Positions 32,872 through 45,024 of a DNA stretch of 64,000 bases are shown here, in pieces. Each line of letters begins with the position of its first letter. The stretch's first letter is position 1. The DNA is from Hysterangium stoloniferum (taxonomy: Eukaryota; Basidiomycota; Agaricomycetes; Hysterangiales; Hysterangiaceae): contig WHVD01000001.1 in the NCBI GenBank assembly GCA_015178975.1, forward strand, positions 1,798,001 through 1,862,000, read 5' to 3'. The notes under the pieces were generated by a model. It was given only the letters and a program-made list of their open reading frames with translations. It searched no databases and was not told where the DNA came from. Both the position numbers and the translations under genes were made by a program.

Positions 32872-35841
32872 ATGATCTACTTGAAGGCATCGCCGTGTGC
32901 CTCCCGTGCTTGGATAGAGAGTGTGTGGGGGGCGATGTGACGCGGATGCATGTGCAGCTGCATTGTGGGATGCTTGGGTATCCGTGTATGTGAAGAGCAT
33001 GCTGGAACCGAACCCGAAACGAGTGAGTAGGGTGTTTTTTTTCTTCTGTCAGCAGCTGAGTATGAGGTGGGAATTTTTGATGATTGATTTGGTGGCGTTG
33101 GTGATAGAACAGTTGCGGACCGCCGCTTAAGAACTTTGCTACTGTCGAGGACACGGAGAAGGACAATTGTGAGTGTTTGCCGACAGTGAGATATTGGGCT
33201 TGTCATGGACAAGGAATGAGGTCATTTCTTACCGAGTCGAATCATCCTGAGGTCCGTCATACTCGTGTAATGCTTTCGAGTCTATCTCCCCTGCAAGACT
33301 GACGGGACTTCGCAATCTCGGAAACAGCTGCTACATGGCATCAACATCGATACTCACACTTCCAGCCTTCCGCACATACCATCCCTTATCCTTTCTCACC
33401 CATGCCTGTTCCTGCACCGAAGAGCTTCCCATACCCTGTTTTGACTTTCAGATGTGTAAAATCGCGGACCGAATCCGTTCAGGCTGGTTATCCCACCCTC
33501 GCAGCCATTTCCCGTCTCACACCGCCGGTGTCCCTACCCTCGTCGAAGTGCTGGTGAGGCCGCGGAACCAATGCCCTCGACGGTGATCCCTCGTTCATCC
33601 CCGACGCCACTGCCCGTATTCCAAGAACCCATCAAACCCACCATGTTCAAATCCCTCATCGGAAGTGTCCACGAGGAAATCTCGATGACGAAACAGCAAG
33701 ACGCGCAAGAGTTCTTCGCATATATATTCTTAAAGTCCTGCGTCAGCAAGTTAAAAACATGCCCGGAGCCGGAGCCTACTGTCATCCTCTGCTTTGAGGT
33801 GGAACAACAGTCGTCACTGTGTATGTAGTGCAAGGGTGCGCGCGCTATTTTGTGGACGACCATGATGATTTGAGCGTGGGTATCCGTTCCCGGCTTTAGA
33901 GAGGTGTTGTATGCGCGGCGGAAGCTGCATGTGTGGGTGGGGGACAGGATGGGTAAACCTGCATTTCAATATTCGTGCGCGCGGTGCGAGGCAGGGGTTC
34001 CACGGCAGACGTGAGTCTTTCATAGTGTCGTCTCAGTACTATAGGCTGATACCGACCAGGTCGTGGATGTGTTTCCGGACGTGCACGTGTTGCGGCTTTC
34101 CCTGACATCTTTATTGTACATGCGACGAATTCTTTGCACATGAGGTGGGTGCCTACAAACCTTGGTCAGTGGTGGCGATTCTCCCTTCAACGCGTGGCAT
34201 CGACAAGGAGGGAGGCCATTCCTTGAAGAGTCGAGTCATCTTCAGGTGCCTACCTCATACTCGCCCAATGAGTTCGAGCCTGTCTTCTCTCAAGGACTAA
34301 CATGACTCAGGGATTTGGGAAACAGCTGCTACATGGCATCAACATCGATACTCACACTTCCAGCCTTCCGCATATACTATCCCCTATCCTTTCTCACCCA
34401 GCCCTGCTCCTGCACCCAACAGCTCCTCACGTCCTGTATTGACCGTCAGATGCCAAAATGGCGGAGTCCTCTCAGGCCAGCAATCGCACCTCGCACCCAT
34501 TTCCCGTCTCCTGCTGTCCGTGTGCCCTCCCTTGCACCAGTGCCAATGGAGGTTGTGGACCCAATGACAATGGACACTGATGTAAGAATTGAGGGAGAGC
34601 AACGTCGGTACACAGTGGACGCGAACAAGAAAACGATAGTATTACTAAGCAACTGTACAGTAGATCAATAACTTGAAAGTGAAATAATAATTCTAAACTA
34701 AAATATTTAACAGCTGATCCCCTCGTTCACCTTGACGCCAACGCCCGCATTTCAACAAGGCAGTAACCTGATGATGTTCAAGTCTCACATTGGAAAGGAC
34801 GCGAGGAATTCTCGATGATGAAAGAGCAATATCCGGAGGACTTCTTTGTATCTTCTCAAATTCTTGTGTCAATAAGCTAAGAAACGTGCCGGTGCCGTTA
34901 GTGACGGAGGTGAGCCTGAGCTAGAAAGTAACATCTTCAGCCTGCCGTGGAGCCGGAGCTGCAGTCTATATAGTGCAAGTTAGTGCGGTGCCATGTAGGT
35001 CACTGTGATGATTTGTTCGTGGGTCCCGGCTCCGGAGGCAGGGGGGATAGTGCGGGAGAAAGTGCTGTATCAGGGTGAAGCTGCGTGGGTGCGGTAGACG
35101 ACATGATGGGGGATATGCCGTTGAGTGCACGTGTCCGTGGGAGCGGGCGGGATGGAGGATGTCACATCGGTGTAATGCGGGAGTTGCCGCAGACACGTGA
35201 GTTTTTCCTCCTCCTCGTCTTGTATCACTGATCATGGATATATGTCTAGACTTGCACAGTTTGCGACTTTCCCTGATCTTCCTCCTTTTTTATTGCCGAC
35301 CTTCCCCGTTATACTACCCAATGATGATGTAACTATTTTGGCCTAGCACCTTGCCTCGGGACTGGAACTGGGTGAGACCCTGCTGTCGGGTGGCAATTGT
35401 GGACGTTTATTGACATGTGCTTATTTCCCTTATCTATTCCCGTTCGTATTCACTCCATTCTGAACCATGTGGAGTTCATCTGTCTTGCCACGTTTCCCCA
35501 CTCCCTCCCATTCCACATCTCTCACGTTTAATATAATCCTACATTCCCCCTCGCTTAACTCCGGCCTCTCCTATACGAAAGCCCCTCCCTCCCAATATTC
35601 GAAACTGCCCCGTTCGCAACGATTCCCTACCGGTCGTCCTCAGAACGCATTATTTGCTACCGGAAATAGTGGCTCGGAAGCGGTTGTAGTGGTTGATTGG
35701 TCGTATGGAGCTTCCGGGCGTGTCGATGATAACAGACACCGTCGTTCTCTTTCTTTTGTCATTACAGGTATCGATGATCCTTCGGTGCAGTCGAAAGTTG
35801 CGGCTGCAAGTGACAGCGGGCCTGAACCATCTGTGAAGTAA
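32872..35841 (+). pseudogene. U4: long form with two UBP14-like halves (A and B)
   Basis: This is the key copy for understanding the family. Half A: zinc-finger remnant GIAVCLPCLDRECVGGDV then HVQLH (about 32886), Cys box TGLRNLGNSCYMAST in shifted frame (about 33310), FKSLIGSVHEEISMTKQQDA then QEFFAYIFLK (about 33645-33735), and FPDIFIVHATNSL then VRWVPTN (about 34095). Half B: a second Cys box LGNSCYMASTSILTLPAFR (about 34315), a diverged FKSHIGK...EFSMMKEQ segment (about 34770), FATFPDLPPFLLPTF (about 35258), a UBA remnant ALFATGNSGSEAVVV (about 35655-35700) and DDPSVQSKVAAASDSG then PEPSVK to the stop at 35839. Half B is complete here but deleted in the middle in U1, U2, U5 and U6. There is no catalytic His box in either half. 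A short insertion lies at 34581-34712. Confidence 0.72.
34581..34712 (+). mobile_element. Candidate short LTR-like insertion (132 bp) in U4
   Basis: Starts TGTAAGAATTGAGGGAG and ends AAAATATTTAACA. The flanks ACTGA and GCTGA agree at four of five bases. The equivalent part of the A halves reads through. Supported by ends and flanks only, so less certain than the others. Confidence 0.5.
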
Positions 35842-35950
35842 ATAGCTATGATGGATGATGTGGGATGTACGTTATTTTCTAACATGGAACTTTTCAAGAC
35901 CGACAGAGGTATAGTAATCAAACTCTCAAGAGTGGTCATGAATGTCTAGA

Positions 35951-36801
35951 AATGACCATCAATGGCTAATCCCCGTCACGCAATTATCATATTTTACAAC
36001 ATCACTGCTTTGTTGGATTTTACACTTGGAACTGATGGAGGTATTTTTACCATTTTATTTGTTGAGTAACTTGTTCTTAAAATGTTTATTGGCCAAAGAT
36101 TTGGATGCCGAATTTCAGGCATGAAATTTGACGGATACAGGCTTAGAGCCTGTGTTGGATACACGGAAGCCACCACTGGCTCGCCAGATTGCACCACTCC
36201 AATTGTGTCTAAGATATAGTGACTGAACTGAACGTGTACCTAATACCGGTGAGCCGGACCTGTTCTCACGAAACCCAGTAGTCGTATTGTAGCCGTGGGA
36301 GATTTAACAGAGAAACTTGAATTGAAGTCGGATCCAGTATTGAAAGGGTTACAAAAATATCACGGTTCCATCTCATCCATATGTCTTAAGTTTTTCCCAG
36401 AAAGACACAACACCGGCTCCGATTGGCCAAGGACAAGGCGAAACAACTGATCATGGGAATAACCAAGGTAGAACTGACCTATCGCTACAATGCCATTAGT
36501 CAGTTAGCACAGCATGGCACTGTTTATTCTACTCGATAAACCATTCATAATATTGTGCGGCTTTTCTTTTAATGACGAATGATCTATCTAATCCCTTGTA
36601 TTCCAGGAATTCCACTACGCACAAAGTCCACATCGTGATTACGGCCTTTGAATATTAGTGTGTCGCTGTTGGGATGAACACTGCACTTCCCCTACCAATC
36701 CGGCACATCATCCCAGGGCACAGCCAATGCCAAATACAGCGCCTCGACGTGCCGAAGAGCAGCTATCCCTCACCATATACTAAGATCATCGACCATCGCT
36801 C
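35951..36801 (+). other. Upstream region of H4
   Basis: No gene recognised. It shares 35951-36230 with 13700-13990 and 36290-36800 with the region before H3 (29370-29808). 36488-36652 appears in inverted orientation at about 50888-51062. A promoter for H is expected here, but no clear TATA box was found. Confidence 0.45.
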
Positions 36802-39396
36802 ATGGACATTGCAGCCATTGTTATCAAAGTCGCTGGCGATGCCGTTCCAGTACCTGGCTTAAAGAGTGCAGCGACCCTTCTTTTGGAGATTATGAACGCT
36901 ATAAAGGTGGGTCGTCTGCATCAACACTAGTTTAAGAACTGATGTGGATCATGATTCACAATCACCAGGCAAGCGGGGAGCAAAACGAGAGATTGAATAC
37001 CCTTGTCCGGACCACTGGACGTCGCCTCGTCGCTTTCCACGATCAGCTAAGGGGGAAGTGGGAGAATATCCCGGGCAATTTCAAAACTATATTGGACGAT
37101 TATCAGAAGTGGGAACTTGAGACTCACTGAGTAACCGTACCTCACGAATAAATTGTTTTTTTTCAGTGCACTTGAGGATGTTCTTGCGCTTGCAAGGTCA
37201 TACAAGCCAAGTCAAGGCCTTAAATCACACGTGTCTTGGATGCGACAACGCGACAAGTCTATCGGCAAACTGGAAAAGCGATTGGAAGAAGCGGAGAAAG
37301 AGGCCATGGTGCGTACTGAAAGTGACACTCAGAGTCGTTTGTTACATATTGGCTCTTAGATGTGCATTTTGCTGGATACTTCATTAGCCGTCGCTCAACT
37401 CGTAGGCGTCGATGATACCAGAATGGACGATACCATCCCCGATTCGTTTTCGTCGGCCACGGTCAGAGGAAGAAACGATATTAGTGAACACGTACGCCCG
37501 TTCTGTCATCTGAAAGATCATGCCCGTGGGCTTATAGTAATGATATAGTGTTTGGTTCATCGAAGGAATTTCCAAGTGTTGCGCACCATATCGATCGCGC
37601 ACCATAATGATTATGACGATGAAAAGGCAGAACACCATCCGGTCGCCTTGCGGTGGAATGTCAAACTTTGTGAAGCAAAGGCTGAAAGTGACGGTAAGTC
37701 GGTTTTGGTCAAAATGTACGAAGGCGGGAGACCCACGTGGGATTTGAGACACAAAGAGGTACGAGTTCTGCTTTGGCTGGTGTGGATTTCAAAAACTATT
37801 TGCAACATATCACACTTTTGATATAGTTTCAACGCGACCTCACTTCCTATCAAGACGTGTGGTAAGAAGGTCACACATAAGATAAATAACCCAAGCAGTC
37901 CAATCACATTTATGTCCAGGGACACCAGCATTGCTGAGTTCTTGGGCCACAGTAACGCACAAGACAATGTACTTTTCCAAGTTTTCCGTAATCCGGGCCC
38001 TGCACCTGAGGACGCATGTCAATGGCTCGAACGCACTAGATCATCCGATGTGAGAGAAACCATTTTGGGACTATGGGACATGGTGAATGAAACCACGCGC
38101 GATATTTACAAGCTAACGCGATATATTTTAGAGGGTATCTTACAATGTGACGTACTTGCTACCTTCTCTCCCGCAAATGCTGATGTGATAATGTGACATT
38201 AGGAATTAGTTGAATTTTGTGCAAACAACAACATTGAAATTGATGACCTTGTTCGTTAATTCCACTGACATCAGATGTCAATGATAACCTTTCTATTCAG
38301 TTTGAACGTCCCGGTGATTCAATTGTGACTGTCACAGACTGTCCTGCCAATCGCCGTCATCTGAAGCTTGTGTACACCGGAACACTGGACCGTGCCCCAG
38401 GGTACTATGGGAGACGGATATGGAATCCCGGTTTTTATGGCGGTGACTTTGACATCAATCCATCATCACCAAACTCCATCGTAGACTTATTCATGTTCGA
38501 GGTGGAATCATGGTGTCTCGGCACGGCTTTAATGGATCAACAACTTCGAAGCTCGCACACCATTCATCAATTGGCCAATCAACTACTGGACTTCGAGTTT
38601 ATGCGACCAATTATAGACTATATCTGGGTTGGAGATTGGGAGCCCATCGCTTTGTGGGACGTGGTCTATTGGGATAAATTTAAAGGCGGTCTTGTGGTGT
38701 GTAGGAATCTACATGAGTGGTTCTCTGAAACCCTCGGTATAGAACCCTTAGTCGAGGTTCGTGTTCACCTCGGCAACCATGGGTCTAGATATTTAGACGA
38801 GGGTGAGAGTGTAACAATACGAGGTGGAAAACCAATGAGAAGGTATTTTTCGAGCTAGCACACTGACTCAATCGTTGCTCAGTTTTCTGCCGCGTAGATA
38901 TACCTATGATATCGGCGAAGTCAGCATTGAGGATTTCTGCCGGCCCAGTGTCAACATGGGAGACTTCTTCCCGTCCTTTGAAGTGCAGAAAGCGTGGAGA
39001 GCATACGCACCGCTTTACATAGAGGAAAATGGGATCAAGGGTGTCCTTCCACACGAGTTGATGATCAGTAAGCACAGAAGTCTTTTGGGAATGATATTGA
39101 CCACTTTGTGACAACAGTAAACCACTTTAGTACAAGCGTAGTTGTGGAAATGCCTCAGAATTTGTGGGTTTCACTTCCCCCTTCAGCAATGTCAGAGCCT
39201 GACAGAGTAATCTAGTCACTCCGAAGATGTGGAACCGGGTACCATATTCCTGTTTGAGTCTACTTCTCCACGTTATATTTCTGGCCCCTCGGAGGGACCT
39301 GTTCTAGATGTGCAGTTGCGCGCTTCATATGATGCGGAGCCCAGTTGGATAAATGACCCTGTGTGGCCGGACACGGTATTTGACCCAGACCCGTGA
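36802..39396 (+). CDS. H4: HeLo/MLKL-like N-terminal domain plus pseudokinase-like protein (best-preserved copy)
   Basis: Exon 1 is 36802-36906 (MDIAAIVVKVAGDAVPVPGL then KSAATLLLEIMNAIK). Exon 2 is 36969-37108 (ASGEQNERLNTLVRTTGRRL...NIPGNFKTILDDYQ). Exon 3 starts at 37167 (ALEDVLALARSYKPSQGLKS...KLEKRLEEAEKEA). Together they match the four-helix MLKL/HeLo-like N-terminal domain common in agaricomycete NLRs and kinases, including the PVPGLK turn. Next comes a kinase-N-lobe-like stretch KLCEAKAESDGKSVLVKMYE (about 37660-37760) with a VAVK-like lysine, then FQRDLTSYQD and IAEFLGHSNAQDNVLFQVF (37912-38196). I see no HRD or DFG motif, so it is at most a pseudokinase. The C-terminal exons (38301-38858, 38875-39111, last exon to 39396) are of unknown fold. 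The middle exon borders near 37360-37560 are uncertain, and the copy may be broken. Such domains serve in membrane-targeting cell death in fungi; that role here is inference. Confidence 0.55.
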
Positions 39397-39552
39397 GCGT
39401 CGACGTTGTCCTTATTTGATAGTATTAACATCTTGAATCAGGTGTCAATGTTATTTTCAGCTACCTAGGTGCATATGGGAGGAGGATTAAACTCGGACAC
39501 GATCAAACCTAACGAACATTTTCCCGTCACGTCTAGCTATATCATTCTGAGA

Positions 39553-39559
39553 TATAAAA
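39553..39559 (+). promoter_or_regulatory. TATA box of U5
   Basis: TATAAAA within CTGAGATATAAAAGCTC, about 310 bp before the zinc-finger remnant. It is present at the matching position in every U copy that keeps its 5' end. Confidence 0.5.
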
Positions 39560-39872
39560 GCTCTTTATTTACTGGAGCCCTGTACTGCCCATGATTCAAT
39601 TGTGAATAGAAGATGTAAAAATACGTGAATGTTAATTTTCAAAAATAATTACAAAAAAGTGTGACATCGTGTAACATGCGCTGGAGTCCTGCGTCTTGCG
39701 CTCATTCTTCCTCCCAGACTTTCTCGCATTCCCAGTCCTCGTCTTTCAGACTCTTTTCAGAGAGAAGAAACACTACAATGCTTGGACAAACAAGTATGTC
39801 TTGCGTTCTTCCAATGGACATGAGATTTCCCTTATTATGCTTCCGCCCCAACCACGCAATCTAATAGGATCT

Positions 39873-42024
39873 ACTTGAAGGCATCGACGTGTGCCTCCCG
39901 TGCTTGGATAGAGACTGTGTGGGCGATGTGACGCGGATGCATGTGCAGCTGCATTGTGGGATGCTTGGGTATCCGTGTATGTGAAGAGCATGCTGGAACC
40001 GAACCCGAAACGAGTGAGTAGGGTGTGTTGTTTCTTCTGTGAGCAGCTGAGTATGACCTGGGAAGTCTTGATGATTGATTTGGTGACGTTGGTGATAGAA
40101 CAGTAGCGGAACGCCGCTTAGGAACCTTGCTACTGTCGAGGACATGGAGAAGGACAATTATGAGTGTATGCCGACAGTGAGATATTGGGTTTGTCATGGA
40201 CAAGGAACGAGGTCATTTCTTGACGAGTCTAATCATCCTGAGGTCCGTCATACTCGTGCAATGGTTTCGAGCCTGTCTCCCCTGCAAGACTGACGGGACT
40301 TCGCAATCTCGGAAACAGCTGCTACATGGCATCAACATCGATAGTCACACTTGCAGCTTCCGCACATGCCATCCCTAATCCTTTCTCACCCGCGCCTGTT
40401 CCTGCACCGAAGAGCTCCCGAATCCGTTCAGGCTGGTTATCGCACCCTCGCAGCCATTTCCCGTCTCGCATCGCCGGTGTCCCTACCCCCGTTGAAGTTC
40501 TGGTGAGGCCGTGGAACCAATGCCATCCACAGTGATCCCCTCGTCCATCCTTGACGCCACTGCCCGTACTCCAAGAACCCATCAAACCCACCATGTTCAA
40601 TTCCCTCATCGGAAGTGTCCACGAAAAATTCCCGATGACGAAACAGCAAGACGCGCAAGAGTTCTTCGCATATATATTCTTAAAAGTCCTGCGTCAACAC
40701 GGTAAACACACGACCCGGAGCCGGAGCCTACTGTCATCTTCTGCTTTGAGGTGGAGTAAGAGTCACGGTGTATGAAGTGCAAGGAGGTTTGCGCTATCGT
40801 GTGGACGAGCATGATGATTTGGGCGTGGGTATCCCATCCCGGCTTTAGAGAGGTGTTGTATGCGTGGGGGAAGCTGCGTGATGTTAGAAAGTAAGACCTA
40901 AATATTATAGCTCAGTCTCGTATAACAGTAGCGTATAACGGACTGTATTAAGTACCTAAATATTATAGCTAATACACTATTAGTATAAATATTTAAGTAC
41001 CGGTATCAAAGGATTGCTCACCTCAGTCTCATATAACAGTAGCGTATAACGGACTGAGGTCTGGTATAATAGAAAAGATAGTTTATATATGTGAAGGGAA
41101 CAATGGGAATGGTACGAGACAATGCGAGTGGCACGGTCCCATTGTGTAGCCAAAAATAGCCGCGCTACTTGATCGCGTTGTCTCGGTTGTCCACGATGCT
41201 CGAATTATAACACGTGAGTGCGTAGGGGATAGTATGGGTAACCTACGGTTGAGTATTCGTATCCGCGGTGCGAGGTAGGGGTTCCACCGCAGACGTGAGT
41301 CTTTCATAGTGTCGTCTCAGTACTATACGCTGATACCGACTAGATCGTGGGTGTGTTTAGACGTGCACGTGTTGCGGCTTCCCCTGACTTCTTTGTTGTA
41401 CATGTGACGAATTTTCTCCACGTGAGGTGGGTGCCTACAAAACGTGGTCAGCGGTAGTTATTCTCTCTTTAACACGTGTCATGGACGAGGAGGGAGGGCC
41501 TTCCTTGAAGAGTCAAGTCATCCTCAGGTACGTCATACTCGTCCCATAGATTTGAGCCTGTCTTCTCTCAAGGACTGAAAGGACTCAGGAATCTGGGAAA
41601 CAGTGGCGACTTGGCATCCACCCTCCAGTCAATATGCACACTTCCAGCCTTCCGCATATATTTTCCCCTATCCTTTCTCACCCAGGCCTGTACCTGCACC
41701 CAACAGCTCCTCGCGCCCTCTATTGCGTGGCTTAACTCCAGCCTCTCCCGTACAAAAGCCCCCTCCCTCCCCATCTTCAATGTTTCCCCGCTCGCAGCCA
41801 TTCCCTCCCAATCGTTGTCAGAAGGCATTATTGCTACCGGGAAGGCTACCGGGAAGGCTATTGTTGTGGTTGATTAGCCATGTGGAAGTTCCGGGTGTGT
41901 CATTGATGATATTAGACACCGTTCGCCCGTCTTTCTTTTTGTCATTACATGCAGCAATAATCCTTTGGTGCAGTCGAAAGTTGCGCCGGCAAGTGATAGT
42001 GGGGCTGAACCCTCTGTGGAGTAG
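39873..42024 (+). pseudogene. U5: UBP14-like pseudogene, fused type
   Basis: Zinc-finger remnant GIDVCLPCLDRDCVGDVTR-like (about 39880) with CHGQGTRSFLDESNHPEV following (about 40190). Cys box A NLGNSCYMAST in shifted frame (about 40300). A clear FNSLIGSVHEKFPMTKQQDA then QEFFAYIFLK (40593-40683). The LRYRVDEHDDLGVGIPSRL segment (about 40790) parallels the RVDY region of USP5. Half B: Cys box LRNLGNSGDLAST (about 41585), UBA remnant CQKALL...GKAIVVVD (about 41815-41875), stop at 42022. Interrupted at 40882-41212 by an LTR-like insertion. It forms a 7-kb tandem with the H3-U4 pair. Confidence 0.72.
40882..41212 (+). mobile_element. LTR-like insertion (331 bp) with paired hairpins, in U5
   Basis: Starts TGTTAGAAAGTAAGACC and ends CTCGAATTATAACA. 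CGTGA flanks both sides (40877-40881 and 41213-41217). U2 has the single site GCTGCGTGAGTGC. It contains two copies of CTCAGTCTCRTATAACAGTA followed by GCGTATAACGGACTG (about 40911 and about 41024), the second closing as a CTCAGTC...GACTGAG hairpin, and a second inverted motif around GGAATGGTACGAG...GGCACGGTCCC. A truncated relative lies at 16939. Confidence 0.83.
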
Positions 42025-42435
42025 ATAGCTATGATGGAGGATGTGGGATGTACGTTATATAATGAGTAACTGCACACATACACGCATACATGCAATACAT
42101 ATATGTTTGCTGTGAACATAATAATGAAACGTCTCACGATAAAGGACCACTGCAACATGCAGGATTCGGATCAGAGAAGGATCGATGGGATATTATTTTC
42201 TAACCTGCAACTAACTGGCAATATTGGTAATAAATGTCTAGAATGATGAGGGTTCCTTTCAGTAGCAGCGGCGCGCAACAGATATATGGTTACCCTCAGA
42301 GTCCATGACATTTTGCATGCGGAGCTCGTTCCAAAGATTCAACATGGTGTAATGATTCTATGATGATGTTGATGAATTACATTGTCTAGGCTAGGGAGAA
42401 TTTGGAATCTCCACAGGGGGTGTAAATAAAAACGA

Positions 42436-42556
42436 CACAGCCCATGTGACTACAATGTATTATTTAATATTATGTGGGACTACATGCGATAAAGAGGAAG
42501 AAGGTGGATGCAGCGTTATGACTAACTACAGAAAGACGATCAATGGCTAATCCCCC
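42436..42556 (+). repeat. W module copy 2
   Basis: Matches 13590-13713 and 49787-49905. It links a U copy to a truncated H copy, as in the other two places. Confidence 0.7.
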
Positions 42557-43142
42557 TTACCACGTCATGGTACTTGATCCGTTGTCGTCCATCATGGGTG
42601 GAGGCAGAAACGATATTAGTGAACGCGTACGCGCTTTCTGTCATCTCAAATATCATGCCCGTGAGCTTATCGTAATGAGACAGCATTTGATCGACCGAAG
42701 AACTTGCAACTGTTACACACCTCATCGGTCACGAACCACAATGGTTGATATTATGAAAAGGCAAGAAATCATCAGGTCACCTTGCGGTGGAGTGTTAAAC
42801 TTTGTGATGCGAAGACTGAAAGTGACGGCATGCCGGTTTTGGTCAAAATGTACGAGGCGGGAGACCCACTTGGGATTTGAGACACAAAGAGGTACGAGTT
42901 CTGTTTTGGCTGGTTTGAATTTCAGAAACTATTTGCAACATACCACACTTTGATATAGTTTCCACGCTACCTCATTTTCAAGACCTGTGGGAAGAATGCA
43001 ACACATCAGATTAAATATTCCAAGTAGTCCAATTATTAAAGTTCAGGGACCCTAGCATTGCTTCGTTCTTGGGCTACAGCAACACACATGGCAATGTACT
43101 TTTCCAAGTTTTCCGTAATCAGGGCTCTGAACCTGCCTCTTC
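42543..43142 (+). pseudogene. H5: partial H gene
   Basis: Keeps the region GGGRNDISERVRAFCHLKYH (about 42600), the kinase-lobe-like part and a decayed AEFLGYSN exon, and ends at SEPAS like H2 and H7. It lacks the N-terminal helical exons and the whole C-terminal half. Confidence 0.65.
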
Positions 43143-43437
43143 ATTGAAGATTAAGTTACGGACCCGTTTCATCTTGCTCCGTTCCCACCCACTCTTCGAA
43201 GCAGTCACAGGGCACATTCAATCCTCCCGAGTGGGAATAGCGAGTTAAAAAATACCCAGAATGAACTCAGACATAACGATGATTCGTAATATATATTTAT
43301 CCATGAGAGTAAGAACAGAAGATAGGAATCATGCGTCTCGATTTGCCATGAACCAATAAACATCACAGTCTCACAATATAGAATAGTATCTGTTGAGAAC
43401 AGTTTGACTCTATATATGATCAGACGTTCGGAATGAG
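43143..43437 (+). repeat. D block copy 2
   Basis: See 14825-15110. Here it is not followed by the DUF6533 gene but by 350 bp of unique AT-rich sequence (43438-43790) in which no gene is seen. Confidence 0.7.
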
Positions 43438-43789
43438 GTACCCATGCGAAGGCTTTGCTGAAAAACCAGTTCCTGATCAAATGCTAAGTTGCCGGGACAC
43501 GTCGCTGTGTGTTTGGTTTGTTTGTTGTTGGTTAGCATTGTTCGAGGCACTTTTGGTCCCGTGTCATGTGCCCTGTAGTGTGAGGGGCGCACAAACGATA
43601 TTTCCCGCTCAAACCTTGCAAGGTTGTTGAGTGTGGCAGAAGGACTTTTGTATCTCTAATGGGATATTGTTGAATAGGCCAGATCATGCAAAACAATAAA
43701 GTCAATATATTTTATTTGAATTTTTCAAATTTATTTCATATATTAGTGCAAGAGATTTTACACCCTCTTCGCTAAATACTTGCCAAAAC

Positions 43790-44554
<765 letters not shown>

Positions 44555-44560
44555 TGATTC

Positions 44561-45005
44561 ACCCTAGGAATCTTGAGAATCACCTCAGTGTAGACACCCA
44601 TATAATCTGTATATCATGTTCTGTGTATATACATTAAGAATCTCAAGAATTACATACCTTTGTGAATTATCTTATAATCTGTATATCACTTGCTGTGTAT
44701 GTATCTACCCTAAAAATCTCAAGAATCACTTCTGTGTGAGTACATCCATTTTCTGCATAGCATGTAGGAGGTATTTACCCCAGGAATCTTAAGAATCACC
44801 TCAGTATAGGTACACATATATGTAGTCTGTATATCATGGTTTATGTATGTACACCCAGAATCTTAAGAATCACTTCTGTGTGAATACTGGTATAATCTGC
44901 ATATTACATCCTATGTATCTACCCTAAAAATCTCAGGAATCACATCTGTGTGAGCTCCCTATTTACTGACCCATTTCCATCAGTTAATACACAGAATCTT
45001 AAGAT
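44561..45005 (+). repeat. Degenerate tandem satellite, period about 70-84 bp, 7 copies
   Basis: The core ACCCTAGGAATCTTGAGAAT then CAC recurs at about 44561, 44632, 44707, 44777, 44861, 44931 and 44990. Between cores lies a conserved TATAATCTGTATATCATG. There is no coding potential. It sits between the minisatellite and the broken start of H6. Confidence 0.75.
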
Positions 45006-45024
45006 GACCTATAGTCTATGGCCC

